This document shows positions 45,364 through 54,600 of a DNA stretch of 64,000 bases, one piece after another. Made by a program: the position numbers and the translations under genes. The notes under the pieces are model-generated. The model saw only the letters and a list, made by a program, of their open reading frames with translations. It had not been told where the DNA came from and made no database searches. This DNA comes from Paraburkholderia saeva (GTDB lineage Bacteria > Pseudomonadota > Gammaproteobacteria > Burkholderiales > Burkholderiaceae). Location: NCBI RefSeq assembly GCF_907164555.1, contig NZ_CAJQZC010000007.1, positions 1 to 64,000 of the forward strand, written 5' to 3'. How positions within the stretch are numbered: position 1 is the first letter of the stretch; each line of letters opens with the position of its first letter.

Positions 45364-45433
45364 GGTCGAACGCGCAAAAAAGATCAACGCGGTACAGATT
45401 ACTCCTCGTCCGCGAAAAAAGCCGGGAATGGCC

Positions 45434-45460
45434 GGATGTCCCGATTCAGGAGGGACGTCC
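45434..45460. repeat. Imperfect hairpin between response regulator and kinase genes
   Basis: GGATGTCCC (45434-45442) and GGGACGTCC (45452-45460) pair with one wobble across nine bases. On the minus strand a short CCGG/CCGG hairpin with six Ts follows (to about 45416). Together they may lower kinase expression relative to the regulator. Confidence 0.4.
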
Positions 45461-45501
45461 AGCCATCAGCCCGGCCAGGTCATGCTGCCCGAAAAAGCGC
45501 G

Positions 45502-46188
45502 TTACGCAGCCTGACGGATTTCCTGCAGCAAATAGCCGAAGCCGCGCACCGTGACGATTTCCACGCGGCAGGCTTCGAGCTTTTTGCGTACCCGGTGCAC
45601 GTAGACTTCGATCGCGGTATCGCCGAGATCGCCGCCGAAGTGCGTCAGGTGATCCTGCAGTTGCGCCTTGCTGACCACGCGGCCGTGGCGCAGCAGCAGC
45701 ATTTCGAGCACGGCAAATTCTCGCGGCGACAGTTCAAGCGGCTTGTCGTCGTTGAAAATGCGGCGATCGACACCCGACAGACGCACGCCGCCCAGCGAAA
45801 CTTCCGGACGCGGCATGTCGCCATGCGGGCCGCTGCGGCGCATCACCGCGCGGATACGCGCTTCGAGTTCGGCAGGTTCGAACGGCTTTAGCATGTAGTC
45901 GTCGGCGCCGGAATTGAGGCCCTGAACGCGGTCGTTCAGCTCGTCGCGCGCGGTCAGCACGATCACCGGCGTGTGACGGTTGCTCTGGCGGAATCGCGAG
46001 AGCAGCGTCATGCCGTCGATGCCGGGCAAACCGAGATCGAGAATCACGAGCTCGTGACGGTTTTGCGTGAGAGCCTGTTCGGCGAAGATGCCGTCGTGGA
46101 CCATGTCGACCGTGAAGCCGGCTTGTTCGAGGCTACTTTGGATGCCGCGTGCGATGGGGCGGTCATCTTCGATCAGAAGGAGTCGCAT
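45502..46188 (-). CDS. Response regulator, OmpR/TctD-like
   Basis: A 228-residue two-domain regulator. The receiver has acidic Asp8/Asp9, phosphoacceptor Asp51 (VILDLGLPG) and Lys101 (MLKPFEP). The winged-helix output domain spans about residues 125-225 (LSPREFAVLEMLL; EVYVHRVRKKLE). It forms the pair with the downstream kinase. The target genes are not evident. Confidence 0.94.
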   Translation of the reverse strand: MRLLLIEDDRPIARGIQSSLEQAGFTVDMVHDGIFAEQALTQNRHELVILDLGLPGIDGMTLLSRFRQSNRHTPVIVLTARDELNDRVQGLNSGADDYMLKPFEPAELEARIRAVMRRSGPHGDMPRPEVSLGGVRLSGVDRRIFNDDKPLELSPREFAVLEMLLLRHGRVVSKAQLQDHLTHFGGDLGDTAIEVYVHRVRKKLEACRVEIVTVRGFGYLLQEIRQAA

Positions 46189-46304
46189 GGATTTCGCTCA
46201 AGTACAATGGGTTAGGCGTATCGTGCATGCGTTCGCCGGAGCGCCTGCTGCACAGCGTGTGTGGCGTTGCCGTGCGATCCGGCCATCGAAAGATCACGAA
46301 AGTC

Positions 46305-46529
46305 ATGTCCGTCATTACGATCAACGAACTCGAAGCCGCGATCAATTTCTGGCGCAGCCGCTCGCCTTCGAGCGGCGACGAACTCAGCCTGTGCAAGGAG
46401 GCAAGCGCGCTCTCCAGGCCGTATGCGCAGATGATTGTACAGCGAGAGACCTGGCTCGCACCGGAACGTTTGGACGCGATTGCCCGGGAGGCGTGGGATT
46501 CTTACGTGCGCCTTAAAAACGGCCTGTAG
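46305..46529 (+). CDS. DUF3717 small protein
   Basis: A 74-residue cytoplasmic protein beginning MSVITINELEAAINFWRSR. It continues with LCKEASALSRPYAQMI and an Arg/Trp-containing helix (AREAWDSYVRLK). I recognise the DUF3717 pattern, common in Burkholderiales, with no known function. The frame is open upstream to 46149, but family members start at this Met. It is divergent from the response regulator gene. Confidence 0.75.
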   Translation: MSVITINELEAAINFWRSRSPSSGDELSLCKEASALSRPYAQMIVQRETWLAPERLDAIAREAWDSYVRLKNGL

Positions 46530-46642
46530 AAGTGAAGGTTTGGTGGCCTGAATACCTGCAAAAACCTTTCATCAGACGCGTTCCAGCGGGTTTTCCCTGT
46601 CTCTGGCGTTCTTCCCTTCGCAATTTCACTTTATTTATTACG

Positions 46643-46948
46643 TCACGTTTCCGAGGCCGCTTTCGCGATGCCATCGACGAAACGGGCCAGTGCGATATCG
46701 CGCTCGGTGACCCCGTTCGCCTCGTGCGTGGACAGCGTGATCTCGACCTTGTTGTAGACATTGAACCACTCCGGGTGGTGGTCCATCTCCTGAGCCTTGA
46801 TCGCCACGCGCGTCATGAAGCCGAATGCCTCGTTGAAATCGGCGAACTGCAGACTGCGCGCGATGGCGTCGCGCCCCTCAGTGACCTGCCAGCCGTCGAG
46901 CTGGCCTAGCTGCGCTGCACGCGCTTCGGACGTCAGTTTCTGGATCAT
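46643..46948 (-). CDS. phhB: Pterin-4a-carbinolamine dehydratase PhhB
   Basis: A 101-residue dehydratase with FNEAFGFMTRVAIKAQEMDHHPEW, here shortened to its core AIKAQEMDHHPEWFNVYN, and LSTHEANGVTERD. The histidine pair and the later histidine are the active-site residues of PCD/DCoH. It regenerates tetrahydrobiopterin-type cofactor for PhhA, whose gene lies 118 bp upstream on the same strand. Confidence 0.96.
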   Translation of the reverse strand: MIQKLTSEARAAQLGQLDGWQVTEGRDAIARSLQFADFNEAFGFMTRVAIKAQEMDHHPEWFNVYNKVEITLSTHEANGVTERDIALARFVDGIAKAASET

Positions 46949-47066
46949 CGGATATACCTCGCTCGTTCGGGTGTACGCGCGCGCCGTGGCGCCGCGCGCC
47001 TGGATCGGAGTGACCCGACTATTTTTTCACGGATGGGCGAGCGCTGCCGGGCACGGCGCCGGGCGC

Positions 47067-47966
47067 TCAGACGTCGCCATCGATGGCCCAGCCTTCCTGC
47101 GTGCCGCGCGTGATGATGCGGCCCGCATCGCGCGTTTCGCAGATGTCGCCGGCCGCAAGCGCAGGCTCGCCCGCGAGTTTCGCGAGCAGCGGTGCGAAGT
47201 CTGTCTGCGCCACGTCGAACAGCTGCGCGAAGTCGTCGATGACGAAGTAGGTCTTCTGGAACGTGTCGATGCGGTAGCGCGTCTGCATCACGCGTTCCAG
47301 ATCGAAGCCGATGCGGTTCGGCGCGTCGCTTAACTGGCTGTACAGCGTTTCGCCCTTGCTCGACACGATGCCGGCGCCGTAGATTTTCACGCCGTTCGGG
47401 CTCGCCGCGTCGCGGATCAGGCCGAACTCCACCGTGTACCAGTAGAGACGGGCGAGGAGCGGCAGCGCACCGGCGTCGCTGGCGGCGAGTGCCGCGCTGC
47501 CGTAGGCGTGGATGTAGTCGGCGAAAACCGGATTGATCAGAAGCGGCACGTGGCCGAACAGATCGTGGAAGCAGTCCGGCTCCTGCAGATAGTCGAGCTG
47601 GTCCGGGCGGCGCATCCACCACGTCACCGGAAACCGGCGATTCGCCAGATGCTCGAAGAAGACGCGGTCGGGCACGAGGCCCGGCACGGCGACGATCTGC
47701 CAGCCCGTGGCGTGCGTGAGTTGCGCGTTGATCGCATCGAACGACGGCACCCGGTCGGCCGACAGATCCAGTTGCCGAACGCCCGCGAGAAACTCGTCGC
47801 ACACGCGACCTTCGAGAAGCGCCGTCTGCCGCGTATAAAGCTGTTTCCACACCGCGTGATCGACCGCGCCGTAGCGATGCATCGGCTGATCGATGGTGAA
47901 GTCGGCGCGGGTTTCGAGACCCGCGTCGAACTGTTCCTTGAGCTTTGCGGTGTTGGCCGTCGACAT
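47067..47966 (-). CDS. phhA: Phenylalanine 4-monooxygenase PhhA
   Basis: A 299-residue aromatic amino acid hydroxylase. The iron ligands are the two histidines in CFHDLFGHVPLL and the glutamate in YWYTVEFGLI. TWWMRRPDQLDYLQEPD is also conserved. It makes tyrosine from phenylalanine using pterin and oxygen. The ATG at 47966 fits bacterial PhhA; the upstream in-frame ATGs lie in promoter-like DNA. Transcribed away from an AsnC/Lrp gene, its likely regulator. Confidence 0.95.
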   Translation of the reverse strand: MSTANTAKLKEQFDAGLETRADFTIDQPMHRYGAVDHAVWKQLYTRQTALLEGRVCDEFLAGVRQLDLSADRVPSFDAINAQLTHATGWQIVAVPGLVPDRVFFEHLANRRFPVTWWMRRPDQLDYLQEPDCFHDLFGHVPLLINPVFADYIHAYGSAALAASDAGALPLLARLYWYTVEFGLIRDAASPNGVKIYGAGIVSSKGETLYSQLSDAPNRIGFDLERVMQTRYRIDTFQKTYFVIDDFAQLFDVAQTDFAPLLAKLAGEPALAAGDICETRDAGRIITRGTQEGWAIDGDV

Positions 47967-48106
47967 AATGCTTGCCCGTCGCTGCAGAGTGAAGATGCCT
48001 GCAAGTGTAGAGCGAAGAACACGCGGAAAGGGCGCAAGTGTGGCGCCATTGAAGGTGAATATGCAATAATCGTGCATCAAATGGCTATTTAATGCGGAGA
48101 ACGATC

Positions 48107-48598
48107 ATGCTCGAACTGGATCACTTTGATCTGGCGCTTCTGGAAGTGCTGCAGCGCTTTGGGCGCGCCACGCACCAGCAGCTGGGCGAGCAGATTCCGC
48201 TGTCGCCTTCGCAGATTGGCCGGCGCTTGCAGCGGCTCGAATCGGCGGGGGTGATCGACGGCTATCGTGTCGTGTTGCGACCCGAGAAGCTCGGGCTCGG
48301 CGTAACCGCGTTCACCAGCCTGAAACTGAAGCACCACGGCGATTCGATCATCGAGCAGTTCCAGCAGCAGCTCGATGTGCTGCCGGAAGTGCTGGAATGT
48401 CACGCTGTGGTCGGTGACGCGGATTATCTGCTGCGAATCGTGGCACCCGACCTGAACGCGCTGTCATCGTTTGTGATGAAGAAGCTGATGCGCGTGCCCG
48501 GCGTCGACAGCGTACGTTCCAACATCGTACTGACGACGTTCAAGCGCAACGGGCCGCTGCCGCTCGGCCATCTTTCGGCGGGCGCGCCCGACGCGTAA
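48107..48598 (+). CDS. Lrp/AsnC-family regulator, probably of phhAB
   Basis: A 163-residue protein: N-terminal helix-turn-helix (ALLEVLQRFGRATHQQLGEQ; SPSQIGRRLQRLESAGVI) and a C-terminal RAM ligand domain (LECHAVVGDADYLLRIV). GCGGAGAA precedes the ATG at 48107. The 140-bp divergent spacer to phhA contains TGCAATAATCGTGCA (near 48062-48076), a candidate operator. Activation of phhAB by phenylalanine is the likely role. Confidence 0.9.
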   Translation: MLELDHFDLALLEVLQRFGRATHQQLGEQIPLSPSQIGRRLQRLESAGVIDGYRVVLRPEKLGLGVTAFTSLKLKHHGDSIIEQFQQQLDVLPEVLECHAVVGDADYLLRIVAPDLNALSSFVMKKLMRVPGVDSVRSNIVLTTFKRNGPLPLGHLSAGAPDA

Positions 48599-48632
48599 GC
48601 GGGCGCGCGGTTGAAGCGGCAGCTTGCGGGCG

Positions 48633-49169
48633 TCAGGCCACCTTCAGCGGCTCCGTTTCGGGGTTGAGCAGGTCCACGTACGCGACCGCGACCAGATCCG
48701 CTTCCGGCACGCCGAGCTTCGCGAACATCGCGTGCGCTTCGGCCTGGCCACCTTCCTCGTCGTCATCCTGCGCGAGCACGACTTCGAGTTCGATGAAATC
48801 GCCCAGACCGTCGACGCGGTCCAGATGAATCCGCGTCCGCCCGGTCAGGTAGACGTGACGTTCCTTCGTGACAATGCCGCGCGTGGTCAGCGCGGTTGCC
48901 AGCAGCGAATGCATCGCTTCGGCGTTCGTGACCGGGCTGCGCGTGTAGTACGACGCCTTGGGGCCGTCGCGGTCGTCGCGCTGATAGAAGATCAGTTCGG
49001 CGGGCGTGCCGTCGTCGAACTGACGCAGCTTCAGACGTCCGCGCGGCACGTCGTAGAAGAAGTCCTGCTGGCGGAAGATCAGCGGCGCGTCCGGCGAAAG
49101 CTGGGCGGCGCGCTCGCGCAGTTCGTCGAATTGCCTGGCGCGGGCTTTGATCTCGATGTTGCGTGCCAT
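48633..49169 (-). CDS. CYTH-domain protein (class IV adenylate cyclase-like)
   Basis: A 178-residue CYTH protein beginning ARNIEIKARARQFDELRER, with the family's charged N-terminal motif in the form EIKAR. It has QQDFFYDVPRGRLKLRQ, ELIFYQRDD and DFIELEVVL, whose alternating acidic and basic residues line the tunnel that binds triphosphates. CyaB-type cyclases and triphosphatases share this fold; which activity applies cannot be told. Confidence 0.9.
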   Translation of the reverse strand: MARNIEIKARARQFDELRERAAQLSPDAPLIFRQQDFFYDVPRGRLKLRQFDDGTPAELIFYQRDDRDGPKASYYTRSPVTNAEAMHSLLATALTTRGIVTKERHVYLTGRTRIHLDRVDGLGDFIELEVVLAQDDDEEGGQAEAHAMFAKLGVPEADLVAVAYVDLLNPETEPLKVA

Positions 49170-49356
49170 GTGTGACTCCTGTCGAAAGATAGGGCGGGCG
49201 GCTTCACGTCATACGGCGAAGCGCGGCGGGATGGACCAACGGGAAAAGACAGAAAGAAGGCAGCGGTTGCGCACTGCGCAAAACTCGAATCTAGCAAAAA
49301 GCGCGTGACACTGTCTTTACATCACCCTGCAAGGCGGCCCCTCTCATGAGGGCCGC

Positions 49357-50256
49357 TCATATCGTCCACTGCTGCTCGATCAGCTTCAGGGCGGCGGCGA
49401 TGGCCGGTTCGTCCTTGCGGCTCGCGAGCGAGATGAACGTGAGTTCCGTGGGCACCGTAATGCCTTCGACGATCGTCAGCGCGTGCGCGTGTGCTTCGGC
49501 GATCGCGGTGGCGTCGCGGGCAAGCGTGAGTCCGACGCCCGATTTGACGAGATCGAGCATCGACGGCTCCTGATCCACTTCCGCCACCTTGACGGGCTTT
49601 ACACCTGCCTCGTCGAACAGACGCGACAGCAGCCGGTTGTGCGCCGAAGCCGGCGGCGTCCAGATCCACGGCAGCGCGGCGAGTGCGCGCCAGTCGCGCG
49701 CGCCCTTGACGCGATCCTTCCAGCCCGCCGGCGCCAGCACGCGATACTGGAAGTGTGTCAGCGTGACCACGTGAAACGCTGCTTCGCTGCGGCTTTCGCC
49801 GTCCGAAGGCTGGCCGATGTAATAACCCACGTCCAGTTCGCCCGCGAGAATCTGGTCGCGCACCCAGCCGGACATGCCGTGACGGAGCGCGGTTTCGATA
49901 TGGGGCCACGTTTCGACGAGCTGCTTGAGAAAGCCGCCCAGTCGCAAGAATTCCGGATCGAGGATCGTGCCGATGCGCAGGCGGCCGCGCACTTCGTGCC
50001 GCAGCGCGGCAGCGGCGCGCTGCACGTCGCTTGCAGCATTGATTGCGCGCTCTGCGTGCGGCAGCAAGGCCTGGCCATCGCGCGTCAGCGTGAGCCCGTG
50101 CGACGTGCGCGTGAAGAGGGACACACCAAGCGTTTCCTGCAAATGCTTGATCTGCAGGCTGACGGCGGGTTGCGTCAGATGCAGTTGCACGGCCGCGCGC
50201 GTGAGGTTGCCTTCGCGCGCGACGGTGACGAATGCCCGGAGCAGAGTCAGGTCCAT
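49357..50256 (-). CDS. LysR-type regulator, divergent from mmsA (HpdR-like)
   Basis: A 299-residue LysR protein: MDLTLLRAFVTVAREGNLTRAA, then AVSLQIKHLQETLGVSLFTR, and a co-inducer domain from about residue 90. It is divergent from mmsA across 130 bp. In Pseudomonas a LysR protein, HpdR, controls a GMC-type 3-hydroxypropionate dehydrogenase gene and mmsA; the same gene set is here. I infer a similar 3-hydroxy-acid-responsive role. Confidence 0.9.
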   Translation of the reverse strand: MDLTLLRAFVTVAREGNLTRAAVQLHLTQPAVSLQIKHLQETLGVSLFTRTSHGLTLTRDGQALLPHAERAINAASDVQRAAAALRHEVRGRLRIGTILDPEFLRLGGFLKQLVETWPHIETALRHGMSGWVRDQILAGELDVGYYIGQPSDGESRSEAAFHVVTLTHFQYRVLAPAGWKDRVKGARDWRALAALPWIWTPPASAHNRLLSRLFDEAGVKPVKVAEVDQEPSMLDLVKSGVGLTLARDATAIAEAHAHALTIVEGITVPTELTFISLASRKDEPAIAAALKLIEQQWTI

Positions 50257-50275
50257 ATCCTGATATTAGCGCGTC

Positions 50276-50303
50276 TTATATCGCAATTGAGCATAACTCA
50301 TTG
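50276..50303. promoter_or_regulatory. Candidate LysR operator upstream of mmsA
   Basis: In the LysR-mmsA spacer, TTAT at 50276-50279 and ATAA at 50293-50296 are inverted across 13 bases. A second overlapping dyad, TGAG-N5-CTCA, lies at 50288-50300. AT-rich dyads of this spacing are typical of LysR sites. Confidence 0.4.
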
Positions 50304-50386
50304 GATTTAGGGTGCTGTGGGCGTTTACGCTTCGGTGAAACGTGTGTGCAACGCACGCGTACCGATCTTCACCCGAGAGGAAAGAC

Positions 50387-51907
50387 ATGAGCGAGACAGA
50401 TCAAGGCGCCCGCGTTCGCGCGCTGACCCACGTTATCAACGGCCGTGCGGCTGAAGGCAGGAGCGACCGCTTTGCCGACGTATTCAATCCGGCGCTTGGC
50501 AACGTGAGCGCGCGGGTTCCGCTTGCGAGCGTCGAGGAAGTCGATGCCGCTGTTGCCGCCGCGAAGGCCGCGTATCCGTCATGGAGCGAAACCGCGCCTA
50601 TCAAACGCGCGCGCGTTCTGTTCAAGTTCAAGGAACTGCTCGACCGTCATCACGATGAACTGGCGGAACTGATCACGCGCGAGCACGGCAAGGTGTTTTC
50701 CGATGCGAAGGGCGAGGTGATGCGCGGCATTGAGATCGTCGAGTTCGCGTGCGGCATTCCGAATCTGCTGAAGACCGACTTCACCGACCAGATTGGTGGC
50801 GGCATCGACAACTGGAACCTGCGTCAGTCGCTGGGGGTCGTGGCGGGCGTGACGCCGTTCAACTTTCCAATGATGGTGCCGTGCTGGATGTTCCCGGTTG
50901 CGATTGCCTGCGGGAACACGTTTGTGCTGAAGCCGTCGGAGCGCGATCCGTCCGCTTCGATCCGGCTTGCTGAACTGCTGAAGGAAGCCGGCTTGCCGGA
51001 TGGCGTATTCAATGTCGTTCACGGCGACAAGGTTGCTGTCGATGCATTGCTGCAGCATCCGGACGTAAGCGCGCTTTCGTTTGTCGGTTCGACGCCGATT
51101 GCGGAATACATCTACACGGAAGGCACCAAGCGCGGCAAGCGCGTGCAGGCGCTGGGCGGCGCGAAGAATCATCTGGTGGTGATGCCGGATGCCGATCTCG
51201 ACCAGGCCGTCGATGCATTGATTGGTGCCGCATATGGTTCCGCGGGCGAGCGGTGCATGGCGATTTCGGTGGCGGTTGCCGTGGGTCACATCGCCGATGA
51301 ACTGATCGAGCGGCTGACACCGCGCGTGCAGACGCTGAAGATTCGCAACGGGATGGATTCAGAGGCCGAGATGGGGCCGCTCGTGACGTCGGCACATCGC
51401 GCGAAGGTGGCGGGTTATATCGATGCGGGCGTGGCGGCGGGTGCGAAGCTGGTGGTGGACGGTCGGGGGCATCAGGTCGACGGTCACGAGGATGGATTCT
51501 TCCTGGGTGGGACCTTGTTCGACGATGTGAACACCGACATGACGATTTACAGGGAAGAGATCTTTGGCCCTGTGCTGTGTGTGGTTCGGGTGCCGGATTT
51601 TGCTTCTGCTGTTGCGTTGATCAACTCGAATGAGTTTGCTAACGGTGTGTCGTTGTTCACCTCCGACGGCGGTGTGGCCCGGGCTTTTTCGCGGCAGATC
51701 GAGATCGGGATGGTCGGGATTAATGTGCCGATTCCTGTGCCGATGGCGTGGCATTCGTTTGGTGGATGGAAGCGGTCTTTGTTTGGGGATCATCATGCCT
51801 ACGGCGAAGAGGGTGTGAGGTTTTATACCCGCTATAAGAGCATCATGCAGCGGTGGCCTGACAGTATTGCTAAAGGCGCAGAGTTTACGATGCCGGTGGC
51901 TAAGTAA
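50387..51907 (+). CDS. mmsA: CoA-acylating (methyl)malonate-semialdehyde dehydrogenase
   Basis: A 506-residue aldehyde dehydrogenase of the MmsA type: TPFNFPMMVPCWMFPVAIA, LGGAKNHLVVMPDADLD (replacing the usual ELGGK), the catalytic cysteine in SAGERCMAISVAV, and a C-terminal FFTRYKSIMQRW-like end. It turns malonate or methylmalonate semialdehyde into acetyl- or propionyl-CoA. GAGAGGAAAGAC precedes the ATG at 50387. The next plus-strand gene is the GMC oxidoreductase beyond the second long repeat. Confidence 0.95.
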   Translation: MSETDQGARVRALTHVINGRAAEGRSDRFADVFNPALGNVSARVPLASVEEVDAAVAAAKAAYPSWSETAPIKRARVLFKFKELLDRHHDELAELITREHGKVFSDAKGEVMRGIEIVEFACGIPNLLKTDFTDQIGGGIDNWNLRQSLGVVAGVTPFNFPMMVPCWMFPVAIACGNTFVLKPSERDPSASIRLAELLKEAGLPDGVFNVVHGDKVAVDALLQHPDVSALSFVGSTPIAEYIYTEGTKRGKRVQALGGAKNHLVVMPDADLDQAVDALIGAAYGSAGERCMAISVAVAVGHIADELIERLTPRVQTLKIRNGMDSEAEMGPLVTSAHRAKVAGYIDAGVAAGAKLVVDGRGHQVDGHEDGFFLGGTLFDDVNTDMTIYREEIFGPVLCVVRVPDFASAVALINSNEFANGVSLFTSDGGVARAFSRQIEIGMVGINVPIPVPMAWHSFGGWKRSLFGDHHAYGEEGVRFYTRYKSIMQRWPDSIAKGAEFTMPVAK

Positions 51908-51927
51908 GGGTTTGGTTTTTGGTTGTT

Positions 51928-52572
51928 GGCCTTTCCTTGTTTTGCTTCTGGTTTATTAGCGTTGCCCCTGTGCGGGGCGGCACCTACTTTTCTTTGTCCC
52001 CCAAGGGGACTTCCTTCGGGGCGTCTTCCAAAGAAAAGTAGGCAAAAGAAAGGCGCTTCGAGAACTCACCTTTTCCAGGTGTGTCATCGCCGGGAATGGC
52101 AATCCATGAAGTGTCGCCCTCGCACTTCACACGGCATAGGTCCCCGCGCGATTTCATCTCGCGCGCGGTCCGTGTCCGTGACAAAGGTGTCATTCATCCC
52201 GCTTCGCACTACGTGCGTTGCGGTGGGGTTTTCGGGTGGTGAGCGGGTGTCTGTGAGCGGGTGTCTGGTTGGTGTGCGGACGCATCAGTAAGTTGTGCCC
52301 ATCGACGACGCGCGAAGCGCGGAGTCGGGTGGATGAGTGCTTTGTCACGTGCTGTTGATGTGCGAGGGATGGAATCGCGGGGGGACCTACGTCCCATGAG
52401 GTGTGGGGGCGACACTTCATGGGTTGCCATTCCCCGACAACGATGCGCCTTGAAGAGGCGAGTTATCGGAGCGCCTTTCTTTTGCCTACTTTTCTTTGGA
52501 AGACAAAGAAAAGTAGGTGCCGCCCCGCACAGGGGCAACACTAATAGACCGACACGAACACAAGGAAAGGCC
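51928..52572. repeat. Long inverted-repeat element, copy B (645 bp)
   Basis: Begins GGCCTTTCCTTG (51928) and ends CAAGGAAAGGCC (52561-52572), exactly like copy A. The arms hold the same hairpins: 51983-51996 with 52029-52042 and 52485-52498 with 52504-52517. In the left one the loop is enlarged to 32 bases by extra small stems (CCCCAAGGGG and CCTTCGGGG). The central region differs from copy A. It separates mmsA from the GMC oxidoreductase gene and starts 21 bp after the mmsA stop. Confidence 0.9.
52239..52266 (+). repeat. Tandem 14-bp repeat in the core of copy B
   Basis: GTGAGCGGGTGTCT occurs twice head to tail (52239-52252 and 52253-52266) in the variable core. Copy A has no counterpart. 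Confidence 0.85.
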
Positions 52573-52644
52573 AAAGAATTCCAGAGCAACGAAAAAACCC
52601 AAACCGATATGTCGTGAACGGCGACACGGACAAGGAGACACCGG

Positions 52645-54360
52645 GTGCCCAGCATGAACGAAGAGAAAGCAAAACCCAACCGCCAGCTGGAAGGCGAATT
52701 CGACTACATCGTCATTGGTGCAGGCACGGCAGGCTGCGTCCTCGCAAACCGCCTCAGCGAAGACAAAGACGTGCAGGTACTGCTAATAGAAGCCGGCGGC
52801 AAGGACGACTACCACTGGATCCACGTACCCGTCGGCTACCTCTACTGCATCGGCAATCCCCGCACCGACTGGCTCTATAAAACACAGGCAGAACCCGGCC
52901 TGAACGGCCGCTCCCTATCCTATCCGCGCGGACGTGTGCTCGGCGGCAGCTCGTCGATCAACGGCATGATCTACATGCGCGGTCAGCGCGAAGACTACGA
53001 CGACTGGGCCCGCGCCACGAACGACCCGTCATGGGCCTGGCAAAACGTCCTGCCCGTCTTCAAACGCAGTGAGGACTATTACGGTGGCGCCAGCGAATCG
53101 CACGGTGCAGGTGGCCCGTGGCGCGTCGAGAAACAGCGCCTCAAATGGAAGGTCCTCGAAACCTTCGCGCAAGCCGCGCAGCAAACCGGCATCCCGGCCA
53201 CCGATGATTTCAACCGCGGCGACAACTCAGGTGTCGGCTACTTCGACGTCAACCAGAAACGCGGTATCCGCTGGAACGCTTCAAAAGCCTTCCTGCGCCC
53301 GGCAATGCAGCGCCCAAACCTGACCATCATCACAGGCGCGCATACCGAACGTCTCGTCTTCGAAGGACGCCGCTGCACGGGCGTCGAATATCGCGGCGGC
53401 GACACCCACTTCGTCGCAAAGGCGCGCTGCGAAGTCATACTCAGCTCGGGGGCAGTCAACTCGCCGCAGTTGCTGGAGCTCTCAGGTATCGGTAACGGCG
53501 CGCGTCTGCAACAACTGGGTATCGATGTCGTGCGCGATCTGCCCGGCGTCGGCGAAAATCTTCAGGACCATCTTCAATTGCGCATGGCCTTCAAGGTCAA
53601 CGGCGTCCGTACGCTCAACACGGCGTCGGCGCACTGGTGGGGCAAGCTGATGATCGGCCTGCAATACCTGCTGCTGCAAAGCGGACCGATGTCGATGGCG
53701 CCTTCGCAGCTCGGCGCGTTCGCGAAGTCCGATCCCGATGACCGCGCATTGACGCGTCCCGATCTCGAGTACCACGTGCAGCCGCTCTCGCTCGACCGCT
53801 TCGGCGAACCGTTGCACCGGTTCAACGCGTTCACCGCGTCAGTTTGTCAGCTGCGTCCCACGTCGCGCGGCAGCATCCACATCGAATCGAACGATCCCCA
53901 CTCGGCGCCGCTCATCGCGCCGAACTATCTCTCCACCGACTACGACCGTCACGTCGCCGCCAATGCGTTGCGGCTCACGCGCCGGATTGCCGCGGCTCCC
54001 GCGCTCGCGCGCTATGGCCCCGAAGAGATCCTGCCGGGCATCCAGTTCCAGACGGAAGAAGAACTGCAGCAGGCGGCGGGGCAGGTCGGCACGACGATCT
54101 TTCATCCAGTCGGCACCTGCCGCATGGGCCTCGCCGATGATCCCGCCGCAGTCGTCGATAACCGGTTGCGCGTGATCGGCGTCGCTGGGCTGCGGGTCGT
54201 CGACGCTTCGGTCATGCCCACCATCACGTCCGGCAACACGAACTCGCCCACGCTGATGATCGCGGAACGGGCAAGCGACATGATCCGCGCCGATCGTCGT
54301 GCCCGACAGTCGGGTCTCGAAACAGACACATACCGTCCGCAAACCGTGTCCCTTGCATGA
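52645..54360 (+). CDS. GMC-family FAD oxidoreductase, probable 3-hydroxypropionate dehydrogenase
   Basis: A 571-residue choline-dehydrogenase-like enzyme. It has the dinucleotide site VIGAGTAGCVLANRL, GMC signature YPRGRVLGGSSSINGMIYM, active-site VGTCRMG and C-terminal ITSGNTNSPTLMIAERA. The start is GTG with AAGGAG eight bases before it; an ATG three codons later is possible. With mmsA and a divergent LysR gene it matches the hpdH-mmsA-hpdR set of 3-hydroxypropionate users. It would oxidise the hydroxy acid to malonate semialdehyde, MmsA's substrate. Confidence 0.9.
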   Translation: MPSMNEEKAKPNRQLEGEFDYIVIGAGTAGCVLANRLSEDKDVQVLLIEAGGKDDYHWIHVPVGYLYCIGNPRTDWLYKTQAEPGLNGRSLSYPRGRVLGGSSSINGMIYMRGQREDYDDWARATNDPSWAWQNVLPVFKRSEDYYGGASESHGAGGPWRVEKQRLKWKVLETFAQAAQQTGIPATDDFNRGDNSGVGYFDVNQKRGIRWNASKAFLRPAMQRPNLTIITGAHTERLVFEGRRCTGVEYRGGDTHFVAKARCEVILSSGAVNSPQLLELSGIGNGARLQQLGIDVVRDLPGVGENLQDHLQLRMAFKVNGVRTLNTASAHWWGKLMIGLQYLLLQSGPMSMAPSQLGAFAKSDPDDRALTRPDLEYHVQPLSLDRFGEPLHRFNAFTASVCQLRPTSRGSIHIESNDPHSAPLIAPNYLSTDYDRHVAANALRLTRRIAAAPALARYGPEEILPGIQFQTEEELQQAAGQVGTTIFHPVGTCRMGLADDPAAVVDNRLRVIGVAGLRVVDASVMPTITSGNTNSPTLMIAERASDMIRADRRARQSGLETDTYRPQTVSLA

Positions 54361-54600
54361 CATGCAAGGCTTGCGCGCAATCGAATGGCTGATGCGCATA
54401 AAACACTAAGTGCAAATCCCAATGAATGCGCTGCATCATTGGCGAGACAATGGCATCCGTGCTGCGTGGTGCGGCATGGATTACCGTCCGTATTGGTGCA
54501 CCACGCAAACAAGCGACACGGGGGTGTCGTCATAAAACGTCGCGCGGCTTTCAGGCGCGGAAGATCGTAGCGGTTCGCCTTACTCCGTATGGAAGGGAAC

